DNA of 64,000 bases from Syngnathus acus (lineage: Eukaryota > Chordata > Actinopteri > Syngnathiformes > Syngnathidae): the NCBI RefSeq assembly GCF_901709675.1, contig NC_051103.1, positions 7,983,501 to 8,047,500 of the forward strand, given 5' to 3'. This document shows positions 41,301 to 53,116 of this stretch, piece by piece; within the stretch, counting starts at the first letter, position 1, and each line of letters begins with the position of its first letter. The notes under the pieces are model-generated. The model did no database searches. It worked only from the letters and a program-made list of their open reading frames with translations, and had not been told where the DNA came from. The position numbers and the translations under genes were made by a program.

Positions 41301-44300
41301 CTCTTGAAGGAAGACTACTTCATCCCTTTGATGGATCATTTGTGCACTTTAACAAGTTCATATTTTTTCTTCTTCAAAATCCAATTTGATGTGTACAATA
41401 GTCAAATCAGATCCCATGAAGGTGAAGTTGCTTGATTTTTGAGGTCACACATGATCAGAGAGCCAAAAATTAATCAAATATGATAGCATCTTGAATTCGG
41501 GATTGCTTTTTTTAAATATGTTATACATTTTTCATCAGATATGTTCAGCACAAATATCCTTCATTTGCTCAAATTCAGTTTGACCATATAAGTTTTGTTA
41601 CTCTTTCTCACACTAAGATCATCCAAATGATTTGGTGCGCTGTGCTCGCCTCACTTCTCATCCAAGCAGGTTTGCCCGGGATGTGATTATTTGTACTAGC
41701 TTAAACGGAGCGAGATTGTGAAAGATTGAAAATTTCACCTGCTGCAAGACCTTTAATTACAGCCAGTTGGTTTATTTGTCCAGTAAGTCTCTTGCTATAC
41801 ATGGCGTGAGGCCGTTGGACAGATGACAGATACGGGAAGAGTAGAAAACAATATGAAAACACTTGGAGTCCCTCAGTGACTAGCTTTGGTTGCATTTTTA
41901 ACCCACAAAAAAATGTTCAATTGAGTCAGTTCCTATCTAGTGAAAGTGATTGCATTCTAATTTCAGATTCAGCCTTAAAGTGTGTTGACTGCAAAGGTAT
42001 TTGAGTACGTTTCCTGAGTAAATGCAATCCGATATTAAAGTCTACGGTATCCCGTGTTGTTGATGGTGTGGCCCTGATGTGTGTTCTCCAGACTCGGCCT
42101 CAGTCAGCTCCTCACTGGGGAGGTTAAAGCGAGGCCGTCTCGCAGAGGAACTCAATGAGAAACTGGCTCTCAGGCCAGGGCCCCTGGAGCTGCTCCAAAA
42201 GAATATCATTCCGCTAGACTCTGCCCTCACCATGACAGGTATCAGCAGAGAGATGATTAGTGTATTAACACACCATTTAATGCACCTGCAATTCAACATT
42301 AGCATTCTCAGCATGCCTGATTCGAAAGAGCATGCTGCTTTTCTAATTATAATTGAGCACACTTAATCATACTGCGAGGGTGCACTTGAGTTGATGTGTT
42401 TTTGCACCAACTAAAATGACTCCGGTTTTTATAATATTATACACCAAAAAATAAATAAACAATGGGGAAAAAATGGATTGTAAAATACCAAGAAGATCAG
42501 CTATGACTATCTGGAATCCTTATTTTCAGTGATTCAAGTTCTGGTGTATTTGTCTTGAGGTTTAATCATTGTTTATTAGGGAGGTTCAAGTGTTTGGGGA
42601 GCCCTCTTGAAACACCCTGCTGCTCTCCTCTTTGATTCCAGCTTGGATGCACTTGATTTGGCTTGATGCAAAATGTCCGACCTGGACTGGAATCCCCCTT
42701 GACGTTTTGAGCTGCCTTTATATCATTGCTGACACTGTTATGTTGTGTACATGTTTGACTATAGTGCTTAGTGGTTCTGTTTGCCTTGATCAGTCAGTAA
42801 ATGAAAGATGCAGTCAACTGGTTTACACGACTGCTGCAGAAGGATACAAGTGCTTTATTGCGATGAGCCACAGCTGTATTTAGGCCCATGTGCTTTCTTG
42901 AAAGTGTGTGTTTTGTGCTCATATGTGTGTGTGTGTGTGTGTGGAGGAGGGGGGTAGTTTTGGCACTTGTATCAGCTTTAACGGGCACGTGCGGCTCCAG
43001 CGAGCCACCAACAAAGCGATCTGACGGGATCAGGCTGCGGCTTGCCTGCAGCATGAACCAGTCACCTTAAAGAGCTGAACCATGAGCACGGTTCTCCCAA
43101 CCTGTGCGGTCATTCTGGAAAGTATGTGACCCAGCATAACTCTTAAACAGCCACTTGAACAGTGGAAGTGTCCAAAAGCTTCCTTCGTTATGCCACCTCG
43201 GTGTCTTCATGCAATGTGATTGACGCGGTTTCAACATGTACATAAGTCTATTCAGCTGGTGTGTGTTGCAGGGGGTCACTGGGTTTCATGAGCCCACTAC
43301 CTTGATTGAAAGCAGAGATCTGTTCTGGGTTGTCACATGTTTGGATGCAAAAAGACAATCTTCTATCCCTCACACATACACAGCAATCTACACCACTGCG
43401 CTTTCTCAGATAGACACTCTCAGCTCGTCCAATCAGGACCGGGGCCCTTGTCAAGCCAGCCAATCACAATGTGAAGTGGCTATGTCGGTGTTTAAGCAGA
43501 GCGCCGTAACACCTCCGGACTGAGTGTGCACCAGGTGTCAGTGAGACATGCAAGTCAAAGGCGGCACGTCTAGCACCCATGAGCACACGATACAAACATA
43601 TAAGCAATTCGATTTGATCCGTTTTTATTTTCATAAAGGGTCAATGAATAAAATCTGGGCCAACTTTTCTTTTGCTATTTTTTCATCTAGCTACAAATGT
43701 ATTTTGTTTTTCCGTAGCTACATACTCAAATTTGGTTTTGAACCAAATCAAACGAGTCGCATCCTTGAATCATATTGTATGGATCTTGGATCTTTCCAGT
43801 AAACCATGGCAAGTTCCCCAAGCAAGAGGACTCGTATGCCTTTGAGGAGGACAGCAGCAGTGAAAGCCTGTCTCCCGAGCAGCATCACAGCGACGAGTCT
43901 CAGGGTTCAGCCTGCCCTTTGTCTGAGCTGGGCGGCAGCATGCCCTCGTCCTCTTCCTCACCTACACTAAGCAGCGCACAGCAGGTACGAGCAACCTTGG
44001 GAAACATTTATTCATGTGACTGCTTTTGCCTCCATCCCCATCTGCTTGTTTGTGCCCACTTTGACGGGTTCTATAGTCTGTCATATCTTAATCTGGTCTC
44101 CCACCCTGTGGCGTCAGAGTAAACTACATCCTACTAGAGGATGGATGGATGGATGGATGGATGGATGGATGGATGGATGGATGGATGGATGGATGGATGG
44201 ATGGATGGATGGATGGATGGATGGATGGATGGATGGATATTTTCTGGTTTGTTTTTTATTTTTGGTTTATTTGTATTTTACATGCAGAATTAGTATAAAA

Positions 44301-47300
44301 TGCCAGAGGTACAAAACAAGATTAAACACAAGTCGCAAAATGATATATTAATAAATATTGATCCCGATATATTTTATATTTGTTTGCCGACAGGAGGGCA
44401 CGACCAGAGAGCCGTCTGACCAAAGACGGGATGAAGGACTGTCTGGAGTTTGCAACAACCATGCCAGCCCCCCAATTCCAGTTCCTGCTATTGTCAAGGT
44501 TGGTTCATTAGGAATGTCAAGTTCTTCTATTTTACAAACATTTTGCATACGTTTCAAAACAGTCCAAGACATCGGACAAGAACCGCCATAAGAAACCCAA
44601 AGACGTGAAGCCCAAAGTGAAAAAGCTGAAATATCACCAGTATATACCGCCAGACCAAAAAGCTGATAAGTCGCCTCCACCTATGGACTCGGCGTACGCC
44701 CGACTCCTCCAGCAGCAGCAGCTGTTCCTGCAGCTGCAGATCCTCAGCCAACAGAAACACGCTCACACTAATTCCCAGTCTCAACAGCACACGCAGATGC
44801 AGGGCCAGGCTCAGCAGCGACAGCCTGCCTTCAGTTACCAGCCGCACCCGCAGGCGCAGATGCACAAGTAAGAACATGGCAAAGAGCACAGTGATAATCA
44901 CAACATCACTGAAACCAAAAGTGACATTTAATGGCAAGCGCCTAATTACATTTACTGCAACTCGTAAAGTATTACAGGATACTGTCTTGCTCTTATTAAA
45001 TCAAATGTTTGATTTTTAGAAGGTCCAGTGATCAGCTGTCAGTTTGTACGCCCAGTGGCCAATCCAATACTGGAGACGGCAATTCTTCCTCACCAGTCAA
45101 CACCACATATCCGAACCAAAACGTCTCCCCGGTAAAGCCTGGGCCGCTACCAGCCAATCTGGATGACCTTAAAGTAAGTGCTAGAGTTTATTATTATTAT
45201 TGTGTGGTTCTAATTCTCTTCGTGGGAATGACCCGTGTAAATGTTGTGTTCTTTTGTTTCGCAAGGTATCAGAGCTCCGGCAGCATCTTCGTATTCGTGG
45301 ATTGCCTGTGTCAGGTACCAAGACGGCTCTCATTGAGCGACTCCGGCCCTTCAAGGATTCCAATACCGGCTCGTCTCCATCGGGCTCCACCGATATCACC
45401 ACAGTGACCTTCCCCGTGACTCCGACGGGCTCGATGTCTTCTTACCAGTCTCCGTCCTCTTCCAGCACGCTTTCCCAGGGAGGCTATTACCCTTATCCCA
45501 GCAACTCCTCTACCCCACCCATCTCACCGGCATCCTCTGAGCAGTCCCTCAGTGGCTCACTCCCAGACAGCTTCAGCGATGTGCCTATGTCCTCTCCACC
45601 ACAGTTTGCTGTGCAGGCATCCCCAGGTCAGCTGGGCATGGATGATGGCCTGGGAGGGGCTGGATCCAGATCAGGAGAGGGTGGAATGACTGGCATGGAT
45701 GCAGAAAAAGACAAAATGCTGGTAGAAAAACAAAAGGTGATTGAAGAGCTGACGTGGAAGCTACACCAGGAACAAAGACAGGTGACAACTGGTTCATGAA
45801 GCAATGTTGAAGCTTCCCATCACTGTGTACGGTATAAATCAGCATTCAGTCAAATATTGATTCTTGTACCATTGCTCTTAGGTTGAGGAGCTAAAGATGC
45901 AGCTTCACAAGAGAAAGCGTTGCTATGGCACCATCACTCCATCTGAGCCCCACAATCTACCCATGCATAATCCAACTCCAGAAATGATGGGCCTTCATCC
46001 CTACCAAGTGAACATCAAACAAGAGCCAATGTCCTTGTCTTCAAGCTGTCCGCTCTCAACTTCCAAACATATCAAGAGCTCCCCAGGGAACTGCATGGAG
46101 GACATGGGACAATGCAATAGCATGCTTCCCAATATGGGGGGTGATTGCGGGCCACATTGTATGAACTCGGGCAGCCCGTCCACCATGACTGCTTTCCTCA
46201 GTCCGCAGTGCTCACCGCAAGATTCACCCGTCGGAAAGCCTTCCGGAAGCCCCCAGCCATCGGCCCCGAGCAACCCTTACATGCTAACACCTTCAATGGG
46301 GAGGGACGGCTGCCCTCATCCTACTTCCCACTGCAGTACTAGAGGATGCATTATGCAGGTATCATGCACAATAATGAGCAAACCTCAAATCATGAGTGAA
46401 TTAAGGTTGAAATAGTTCCCTTAGAGGAGACTGTGCTGTGGCTTGATGGTTATGACTGGATAAGTCTTTAACATTGAGCATCTTTCTCTTCAGCAGGTAC
46501 CCCATAAGAATGGTTCTCAGCCCGTCAACTGTTCTTATCCGACGGACCAAAGAGGCCTTCAGGGAGTTTATTCCAATACATCGGATTATAGCCTCAATCA
46601 CAACGGCTCAGCCAAGCCTGGCAACCCAAATATGCAACCAAAGGTAAAGAACAATTCAATAGATTTCCCAGATTTGTCCTTTAGTTCCGTGACATTTTTT
46701 TTTTTTTTTTGCGACCATAAAACCGCCATTTACAAAGACCCAATTGATTGTTCCTTCAACTTTTTTTTCTCATGACGTAAAAAGACCCGTTTGGTAAGCT
46801 CCACCTCAGAGCTAATGTCACTTCTCACCTGTTTCATGTAGATGTCATTTTTGCCCCCTCCTCGTCATGTTGGCCAAAAGTGCCAAGTCTCCTTCAATAG
46901 TTCACATTCATCTGACTTAAGCCAGCTCCCATGCTATGAGGATGCAGTCATGCAGGTAAATTTGAATCCAAGCTTCAAATTCTACAAATCATGGCTGGCC
47001 CTTCATTTATTATTATTAGCATTATTATTATTTTGCCAACTGGCATTTCTTTCCATTCTGCCATCACCTGTTGTATATCTTTCTTCTCGTTTTTGCTCTA
47101 TCCTCTGCACTTTTTATATGACACTGTATTTATTTTTAACCACACATAATAAAAGAGTAATTATAACTGTTTCGATTCAAAAATGAAGTCACTGAACGGA
47201 TTAAAATTGTGAACTACATTTCTACTAAATTGTAAATTACATGCTGGTCAGGGTCATTAGTAAAAATACTATACCATGCAGTAAGACTGTATTTATTTAT

Positions 47301-48780
47301 CTTTTAATAGAGTAGTCGCATCTACTTACAGTCGAAAGAAAAACAAAAATCAATAAATAAAAAGCTGTGATCACATGTACCACATGAAATACAAAGGAAA
47401 TAAGCCACCTGAGCATCTGACAACAAACATTTTCAAGAAATGCTTCAGTAACTGTTCTGCTAATCTGTAGACTGCTTAATGGCTTTATCTGTTCCAAGTG
47501 AAATCCCTCAATCAATATTATTTACATTCAGTAATTTATGTGTTACAGCAACTGACCAGAAGTCAACAGATGGATGAACTTTTGGATGTTCTCATAGAAA
47601 GTGGAGGTAAGAAAAATGTTCGAGTAACTCATCTGCAGGAGAATTCGATACGTAGCCTGGCCCAATCTAATGGATCCACGAAAGAAGCTCTAAAAATAAT
47701 CATATTAAAAAGGTTATAATGCACACTTTTCAGATCAGCATTCATGTTCTACATTGTATTCTATTGTATTTACGAATGACAGTGACGTGAGCCACATTAC
47801 CAAGAGACACGTCTTAGTATTCTGCAGAATAGCTCAACATTGTTGTTTATTTGGAATATTTGGATTTGTGTCACACTTGGTTTAATATGTTATTTGATGC
47901 TAAGCAGGAGAGGTATTTCTTTGCTAAGCAAAGCCGCCCTTGTTATTATTCCTTAATAAATATACAGGTCTGCTTGTGGAAAAGAAAATCCACCACCTTG
48001 AACTGCTGCTGAGCAACACTTAGCATGTTTGCATTCGATCAATTAGATCAGGGGTGTCAAACTTTTTTTTGTCGCGGGCCAAATCGTCGTCATAGTTTCC
48101 TTCAGATCGCCATCATGACCATAGGATGGCCGACCATACATTCATCTCTCGATATATTTATAAGGAAACCGTCAACCTGACCTCATCTTCTTTCTCTTCA
48201 AGAGATGCCAGCTAATGCCAGAGAAGAGAAGGAGAGGTTCTCTGTAACCAAAGTCATTACTGTGTTCTCAGGGTACCCCAGCCTATTGGTCCCAAGGCTC
48301 CACCGCCACTACGACCACCATTCACCCACACAGCTTCACTATGACCACCTGGAGACTCTGCTGGGCCCAATGAGCAGGGGAGGGGAGCCCATCTCGGTTA
48401 AGATGGCCACGGATGACGGGCACCGAGAAGACGACGGCGGGAACAGAGACAGCGAAGGATACAGCAGTCCCCACAATCACCAGCGCCATCCTCACCATCC
48501 CCAACAGGAGAAGGTCGGGGCCAACCGAGATCTGCTGGACGCACCTCTTTCACCGCTCAACAAGGTGTCTGCTATCCCCGAGGTGCAGGGGATGGTCAGT
48601 ATGGCTTTCAGTGAAACACCGTGGGAGACCATGGAGTGGCTGGACCTGACGTCACCGACCTCAACCACCGCCTTCAACGTGCCAGCGCCCATTGTGCCAA
48701 GCATTTTCAACGCAGAGTTCTTGGATGTCTCCGACATTAACCTAAACTCCGCTATGGACCTTCATCTGGAGCACTGGTGA
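35377..48780 (+). CDS. myocd: Myocardin, SRF transcriptional coactivator
   Basis: Coding exons: 35377-35431, 39186-39251, 42092-42238, 43800-43984, 44394-44498, 44563-44867, 45020-45173, 45266-45781, 45882-46358, 46494-46643, 46842-46955, 47549-47606, 48203-48780. All junctions are GT-AG and the phases add up to 969 aa. Myocardin is a nuclear coactivator that binds SRF on CArG boxes and drives smooth and cardiac muscle genes. Visible domains: start [22 protein letters not shown]1-like [14 protein letters not shown] (20-33); RPEL3-like RPGPLEL (68-74); basic SRF-binding region (192-209); Gln-rich stretch (about 234-270); SAP domain (334-368) with [18 protein letters not shown]; leucine zipper (about 484-524) starting [13 protein letters not shown]-terminal activation domain (914-969) with [13 protein letters not shown]. 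The start is the conserved myocardin-family N-terminus. The usual exon for the second RPEL-like segment was not found between 39,252 and 42,091. Confidence 0.97.
35432..39185 (+). other. myocd: myocd intron 1
   Basis: A 3.75-kb intron with donor GGTAAG and acceptor CCTTCAG. It contains a (TACG)n microsatellite. I see no additional coding exon. Confidence 0.8.
36271..36296. repeat. (TACG)n microsatellite
   Basis: About six copies of the self-complementary unit TACG in myocd intron 1. It creates repetitive VRTY-type peptide frames on both strands that are not genes. Confidence 0.9.
39252..42091 (+). other. myocd: myocd intron 2, expected RPEL2 exon not found
   Basis: The intron lies between the RPEL1-like exon (ending in phase 1) and the RPEL3-like exon (starting in phase 1). 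In other myocardin-family genes I expect an exon between them for a segment with PLK.PA.FHEQR and MHIL signatures. I read the interval for such words and splice signals and found none. The only splice-like micro-interval (40,579-40,589) would break the frame. Confidence 0.6.
42924..42943. repeat. (TG)n microsatellite
   Basis: About ten TG units in myocd intron 3 of this model (between exons 42,092-42,238 and 43,800-43,984). Confidence 0.9.
44139..44239. repeat. (GGAT)n microsatellite
   Basis: About 25 near-perfect GGAT units in the 409-bp intron between myocd exons 43,800-43,984 and 44,394-44,498. The tract makes up about a quarter of the intron and should be length-polymorphic. Confidence 0.95.
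45791..45826 (+). repeat. MITE terminus inside a 100-bp myocd intron
   Basis: The words GGTTCATGAAGCAATGTTGA and AGCTTCCCATCACTG match the family seen at 19,983-20,049. The fragment fills over a third of the intron 45,782-45,881 and begins within ten bases of the donor site. Confidence 0.55.
46494..46643 (+). CDS. myocd: myocd symmetric exon, probable cassette
   Basis: This 150-nt exon (147 nt if the second AG is used) starts and ends in phase 0, so it can be skipped without frame loss. It encodes [15 protein letters not shown] and further low-complexity residues. Its position, between the exon ending in a conserved [10 protein letters not shown]-containing stretch and the exon encoding CYEDAV, matches the 48-residue segment that, as I recall, separates two mammalian MYOCD isoforms (exon 10a). 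The acceptor is a CAGCAG tandem, so a one-glutamine difference is possible. Cassette behaviour is inferred. Confidence 0.7.
48049..48140 (+). repeat. hAT-like MITE end fragment
   Basis: CAGGGGTGTCAAAC followed by GCGGGCCAAA matches the left end of the 18,032 family. It lies in the last myocd intron, ending roughly 60 bp before the final acceptor. The right boundary and target duplication were not identified. Confidence 0.6.
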
Positions 48781-49463
48781 ACACAGACGGTTGGGTTGGA
48801 CAAGCCCAAGGCAAGACACCGGCTTTTAGTAACTGATGGCATGAATCAGCTACAACATGAGCTAGGAAAGTAATCAAACTCAGAAGAACAATCTGGATTC
48901 AGGCCAATCCTGAACCAACACCAGACTTTAACATGATGCACCTTATGTGTACGCTATGGGATGGGATTAAGATCAATTCATTATTTAAGGAAATTATTTT
49001 TTAGAAAGACATGATCTGGTATCAGTATAAAAAATCGTACGTTTTCCCTTTGCCCACATTTCTTTCAAGTGATATAGAAATTGGTAATACGATAAGCAAC
49101 TAATTAGGAGCTAGGATATGTTTTCCTTGAGGGGGCCGTGGGGTGGCCGAGGATATTTCAGGTGGTCCCAAAAACAAACGAAATTGTTCTGAAAGCACTG
49201 ATAAACAGAAACAATGTGAGAAAACCCTGAAGACAGTGCCCGCTTTCTGCCAGTGATTATAGGGGCCATAAAGATTCATCATACACAAAAGCGTTACAAC
49301 AATACTAATCCAAGGCTACTAGTTTTAGGGATTATGTTTGTGTTAAAAAAAAAAAAACACATCATCTTTCAATGTAAATATGAACAAAAACTCACTACGC
49401 ACCTTTAGTTGAATTGATACAGTATTTGATACACTTTGCTTTGTGACATTAATATGCCTTGAG

Positions 49464-49957
49464 TATAAAAGTCTACACACCCTTGATGAATTGCCTGTTT
49501 TTGTGATGTAAAATATTGAGATCAATTTTTTCCCTCCATTAATGTGACCTACAATTGTAAAACCCATTGAAGGAAAAATGGAATAATTGAGATAATATTG
49601 TTGCACAAGTATGCACACCCTGAACCAGTCACCTTCAGACATTTTTAATGGGAGTTTGCCACCAATCAAAGTAGTGATGGAATAATTTGCTCGGTGAACT
49701 CGTAGCGTTCGAGATGACACTCTCTGTTCAGCATCATTTGAAATGCCTCTTAAATAAATTCCTGGTGTTCTGGTCGACTTTTACGAATATTTTCTCTGTT
49801 GTGAAAAGATATTTATGTTTTTCACTTGAGTTGTACAGATTATTCTTCAAAGTGTCTGGGGGGGTTATGGATTGTGGAATGATTGATCTTGGTCTCACTT
49901 TTTTTTTTTTAATATATACAAAAACCTTTAAATAGGGTGTGAAGATTTTTTTTATAT
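49464..49957 (+). mobile_element. TIR transposon remnant in myocd 3'UTR
   Basis: The left end TATAAAAGTCTACACACCC is mirrored at the right by GGGTGTGAAGATTTTTTTTA, an imperfect inverted repeat, with TA-rich junctions compatible with a Tc1/mariner-type TA target. The left part, with its GTCTACACACCC, TTTTTGTGATGTAAAA and TATGCACACCC words, matches my memory of a common fish and frog interspersed repeat. It is about 490 bp with no intact transposase. Confidence 0.65.
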
Positions 49958-50068
49958 GCATTTGTACAAAGATGCCTGTCATTCCTCTGAGGGACCCTTT
50001 TAACTCTAAACTCTTAATTGTTAAAAAATATTTATCCATGGAGTGGCAATATCAAAATACCAAATGAT

Positions 50069-50187
50069 TCATTTATCTTCCAAACCGCTTGTCCAAGCGT
50101 CTTTGGGTTTTTGAAAAGCGCTATACAAATTGAATGAATTATTAATTATTATTATTATCCTCACAAAGGTCGTGGGCGTGCTGGAAT
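50069..50187 (+). repeat. Nested repeat: LINE tail inside older repeat
   Basis: The outer repeat is split into 50,069-50,094 (ATCTTCCAAACCGCTTGTCC) and 50,159-50,187 (CCTCACAAAGGTCGTGGGCG), halves that are contiguous in many teleost repeats. Between them lies a short 5'-truncated LINE-like 3' tail with AAAAGCGCTATACAAATTGA and an (ATT)n end. I infer retrotransposition into the older repeat. Confidence 0.55.
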
Positions 50188-51402
50188 GCCTATGAAAATG
50201 ATTTTGATCATCAGAAATACCGTTTCATTTCTGCTTCCATGCAAACAATGTCAAATCAATTGAATTGTAATCTATTTTTGTAACAAATACTTTCCGTCCT
50301 AAAATGTTCACCCCTTTTAACTCAAAACCAAGTACCATTATTTATTTGGTGAAATATTCTTTGTATTGTTTCATGTATTTATGCTGACATTCCTTTCTAT
50401 TCAGAGATTGCCACTTATTTTGAATGAAATTGCAAACTCCAGTGCATCAGTCTTTTAAAATGTGATGCAAACTGAAATAGCCACATTTTCTTAAATCATT
50501 TGTCATAAGGAATTGTCCATTACGAGCACTTGTGGATAATAAATGTAATATATAAATATACCTGTATCCAAATTTCTACTGTGAATATTGCCTTAAAACT
50601 CACCACAGCTGTCTTTTACCAAGTACGTGCCACAATTAGCTGTTTAACTTTGTTACACATGTAAATACTTCACACGCGTTTGACAGCTCTTTGCTTTCTT
50701 GTGGAATTTGCTAGATGCAAGGATACGTGTTTTTTGGGGGGGGGTTTTCTCCAAAACATCAGACTATGACTTTGAGTTCCTTTTCACATATTCTCTGCAA
50801 ACCAATTTATTGTTACGTTGGACATGGCAATCCAAAATTCTGCTTTTCCCTGCTCCAAAGAAAGAAAACACCAAAACAAAATGGATAACAGTTAACTTGC
50901 TTCTTGATGCTTCAGATAATGCGTTGGCGTTTATCTCGGAAACATTTTTCTTTTTAGGTAAAACAATCACAGAGATTCACTGAAGCTAAGGCTATGAAGA
51001 AATATAAAATCAATCATCCATGTATGCTGTATTTCTGTTTTATAATGTTTAAGATGTGCACTGTATATAATAAAATGTGTTTCCATTGGTTATTTACTGT
51101 GATGAAAATGCATGTTTAAAATTGCCAGACAGTACTTGGACATTAGACACATGTATATTATTTGATGTTTCAAGAAAACAATACATCACATAACTGATAC
51201 TTTCTCTTGTCATTTTGAAATACAGAAGTCAAACCACAAAGAATATTTTGGAATAATTTCCCATAGTTTCACAATCATACAAATAATAATTTCTAGCCAT
51301 TACTAAATCTATTTTCTTTTTTTTTTTAATGTACCTGACAGAAGCTGCAAAATTGCTTAGCCACTCGTTTGTTAGTTTTTGTTTTTTTTGTAACTCCTGT
51401 GC

Positions 51403-51408
51403 AATAAA
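51403..51408 (+). terminator. myocd: Distal poly(A) signal, myocd
   Basis: AATAAA on the plus strand, 78 bases before the opposing signal for map2k4. An alternative proximal AATAAA lies at 51,069-51,074. Confidence 0.45.
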
Positions 51409-51469
51409 ATCACCACATTAAAATAAGAAGTGTACTTTTTTTTAGGTAAAAAAACAACAATACAAGCAG

Positions 51470-53116
51470 TCTTTTCCACAGGAACTTTATTGATAACCCT
51501 CGATAGACATACAATATAATATTAATTGCCCTTAATATTATTTTATAATCTAATATGAACATTCTAGTAGATTGCAATTTATACATGTATCCCAGTCACT
51601 GGGGCTAGAAAACATACCCCATAGGTGAGGAACAGATCTTTTTTTTGGTAGGTTTGCACCATTTCCGCATTACAGATAAAGACAGACAGATAAGTAGTGA
51701 CAGAATTCTCCAGTTGACCTACTGCAATCATTTCAATATTCCCAATTTACGACCTAGCTGGCCTCTATTAGGCAAATTCTGGCATTTCGATTGAAATACA
51801 TAATGTGATGTTTTATTTTTAATTGTTTTGTTCAGTGCAAGCCAGAGCGACATGCTTAGAGGAACATGCCGAGTCCGTCCGTGTTTGACTATTAAAGTCT
51901 TTCAGCACTCCCGACAGTTTATTCGTGGCAAAAGTGGAAGAGGACGTTATTTAGCAGCATTTGTCGTTTTTTCCATTAGGAGGAGGAAACCCTTGGCAGG
52001 CTATTTCTAAAATAGTTGGACCTGTTTGTCTTTGTAATGCAGCATGGCGGATCTGTGATCAGTGTGGATGAGCAGTCAAACTGTACAGTGCAAGGACAGG
52101 ATGCTAAGAGGCATCAAGGCCGACTCCGAAACTGAAAAGTCCACTCGATGATTTCTTTTCTTTTTGTTTTTTTGTTTAACCTGCACTCCCCACCAATCTC
52201 TTTGCTTTGTTCGACTGGGCCTTAATGGTCTTCTTGCAAAACCTGCCCAATAACAGCAGATTAGATGCACTATATACATACACATATACATCAGTGGACA
52301 TCAAGTAACTTTACATCAGGCAAGGATTGCATTAGCCAGTTTGTGCATTGTCATTATTTTCAAGTCACAGAGATAAGCATTTCATTTGTCTGCAATAAAA
52401 ATGAAAAAAATCCTCAATAAATTTATCAGTGTGCTGTGGGAAAAAAAAAAAAAGCAGTTTTAAATGTAAATTTAGATTTCCAATCATAATTATAAATAGC
52501 TCAAATAATATGCCAGGGGAAAAAAAAACCCCAATGCTTATCTCAGTGACTTGAATGCAATTACAGGAGAGCCGCAAACTGGGCTGACCTTGAGCGTGAG
52601 CATTAACTATTGTGGTAATTGTGTGTTAAGACAGACCCTCACAGTTTCCACATTGAAGCGCAAAAGAAGGACATGAAGCCACACAACCAGATCCAGAATT
52701 ATTGACCCAGATAAGCGCGCTTTACATACTTATAGTGCAGCTAAAATCCAAGATGGCTGTGTGTTTACAGAGTATGTCTAGCTGATTACATCTGTACATT
52801 TCTTCAGGAGGTGAACACACAAAAGTATACGTACAGTCGACAACGCACAATCCAATAGTGGGCTATTTTTAGCCATGAGCACCATTGCTCTGTCTTTTTA
52901 TTTGGTTGATTCTTTTTTTTTTCTTTTGTGAACAATGAGTGACTTTAGACGAGGTGTGGTAGAATAGTTGGCTTAACAATATTCATCTATCTCACCGCAC
53001 CACTCGTGTTCCTCTCTTCTTTGGAACGTGACTAAATTGGTGATTCTGTAAAAGTCCAGGAGCTAAGATTGCAGGCATTACCACACAAAGCTTGATGGGT
53101 TTTCCTCCCAACTCCT
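51470..53116 (-). other. map2k4: map2k4 3'UTR (predicted)
   Basis: Non-coding sequence from the map2k4 stop codon down to a minus-strand AATAAA at 51,491-51,486. No other gene is recognisable here; the open frames at 51,828-52,010 and 52,076-52,291 have no family resemblance. Confidence 0.5.
51486..51491 (-). terminator. map2k4: Poly(A) signal, map2k4
   Basis: TTTATT on the plus strand is AATAAA on the minus strand. It lies about 1.6 kb after the map2k4 stop and faces the myocd signal. Confidence 0.45.

Larger units (their letters stand above)
48781..51430 (+). other. myocd: myocd 3'UTR (predicted)
   Basis: After the stop there is no new gene up to the facing map2k4 tail. Possible poly(A) signals AATAAA lie at 50,538-50,543, 51,069-51,074 and 51,403-51,408. 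Mammalian MYOCD mRNAs also have long 3'UTRs. The true end cannot be chosen from sequence alone. Transposon-derived sequence occupies part of this interval. Confidence 0.55.

Noticed and set aside
44016-44351. 111-residue plus-strand frame with GWMD repeats
   Set aside because: It is a translation of the (GGAT)n microsatellite inside a myocd intron.
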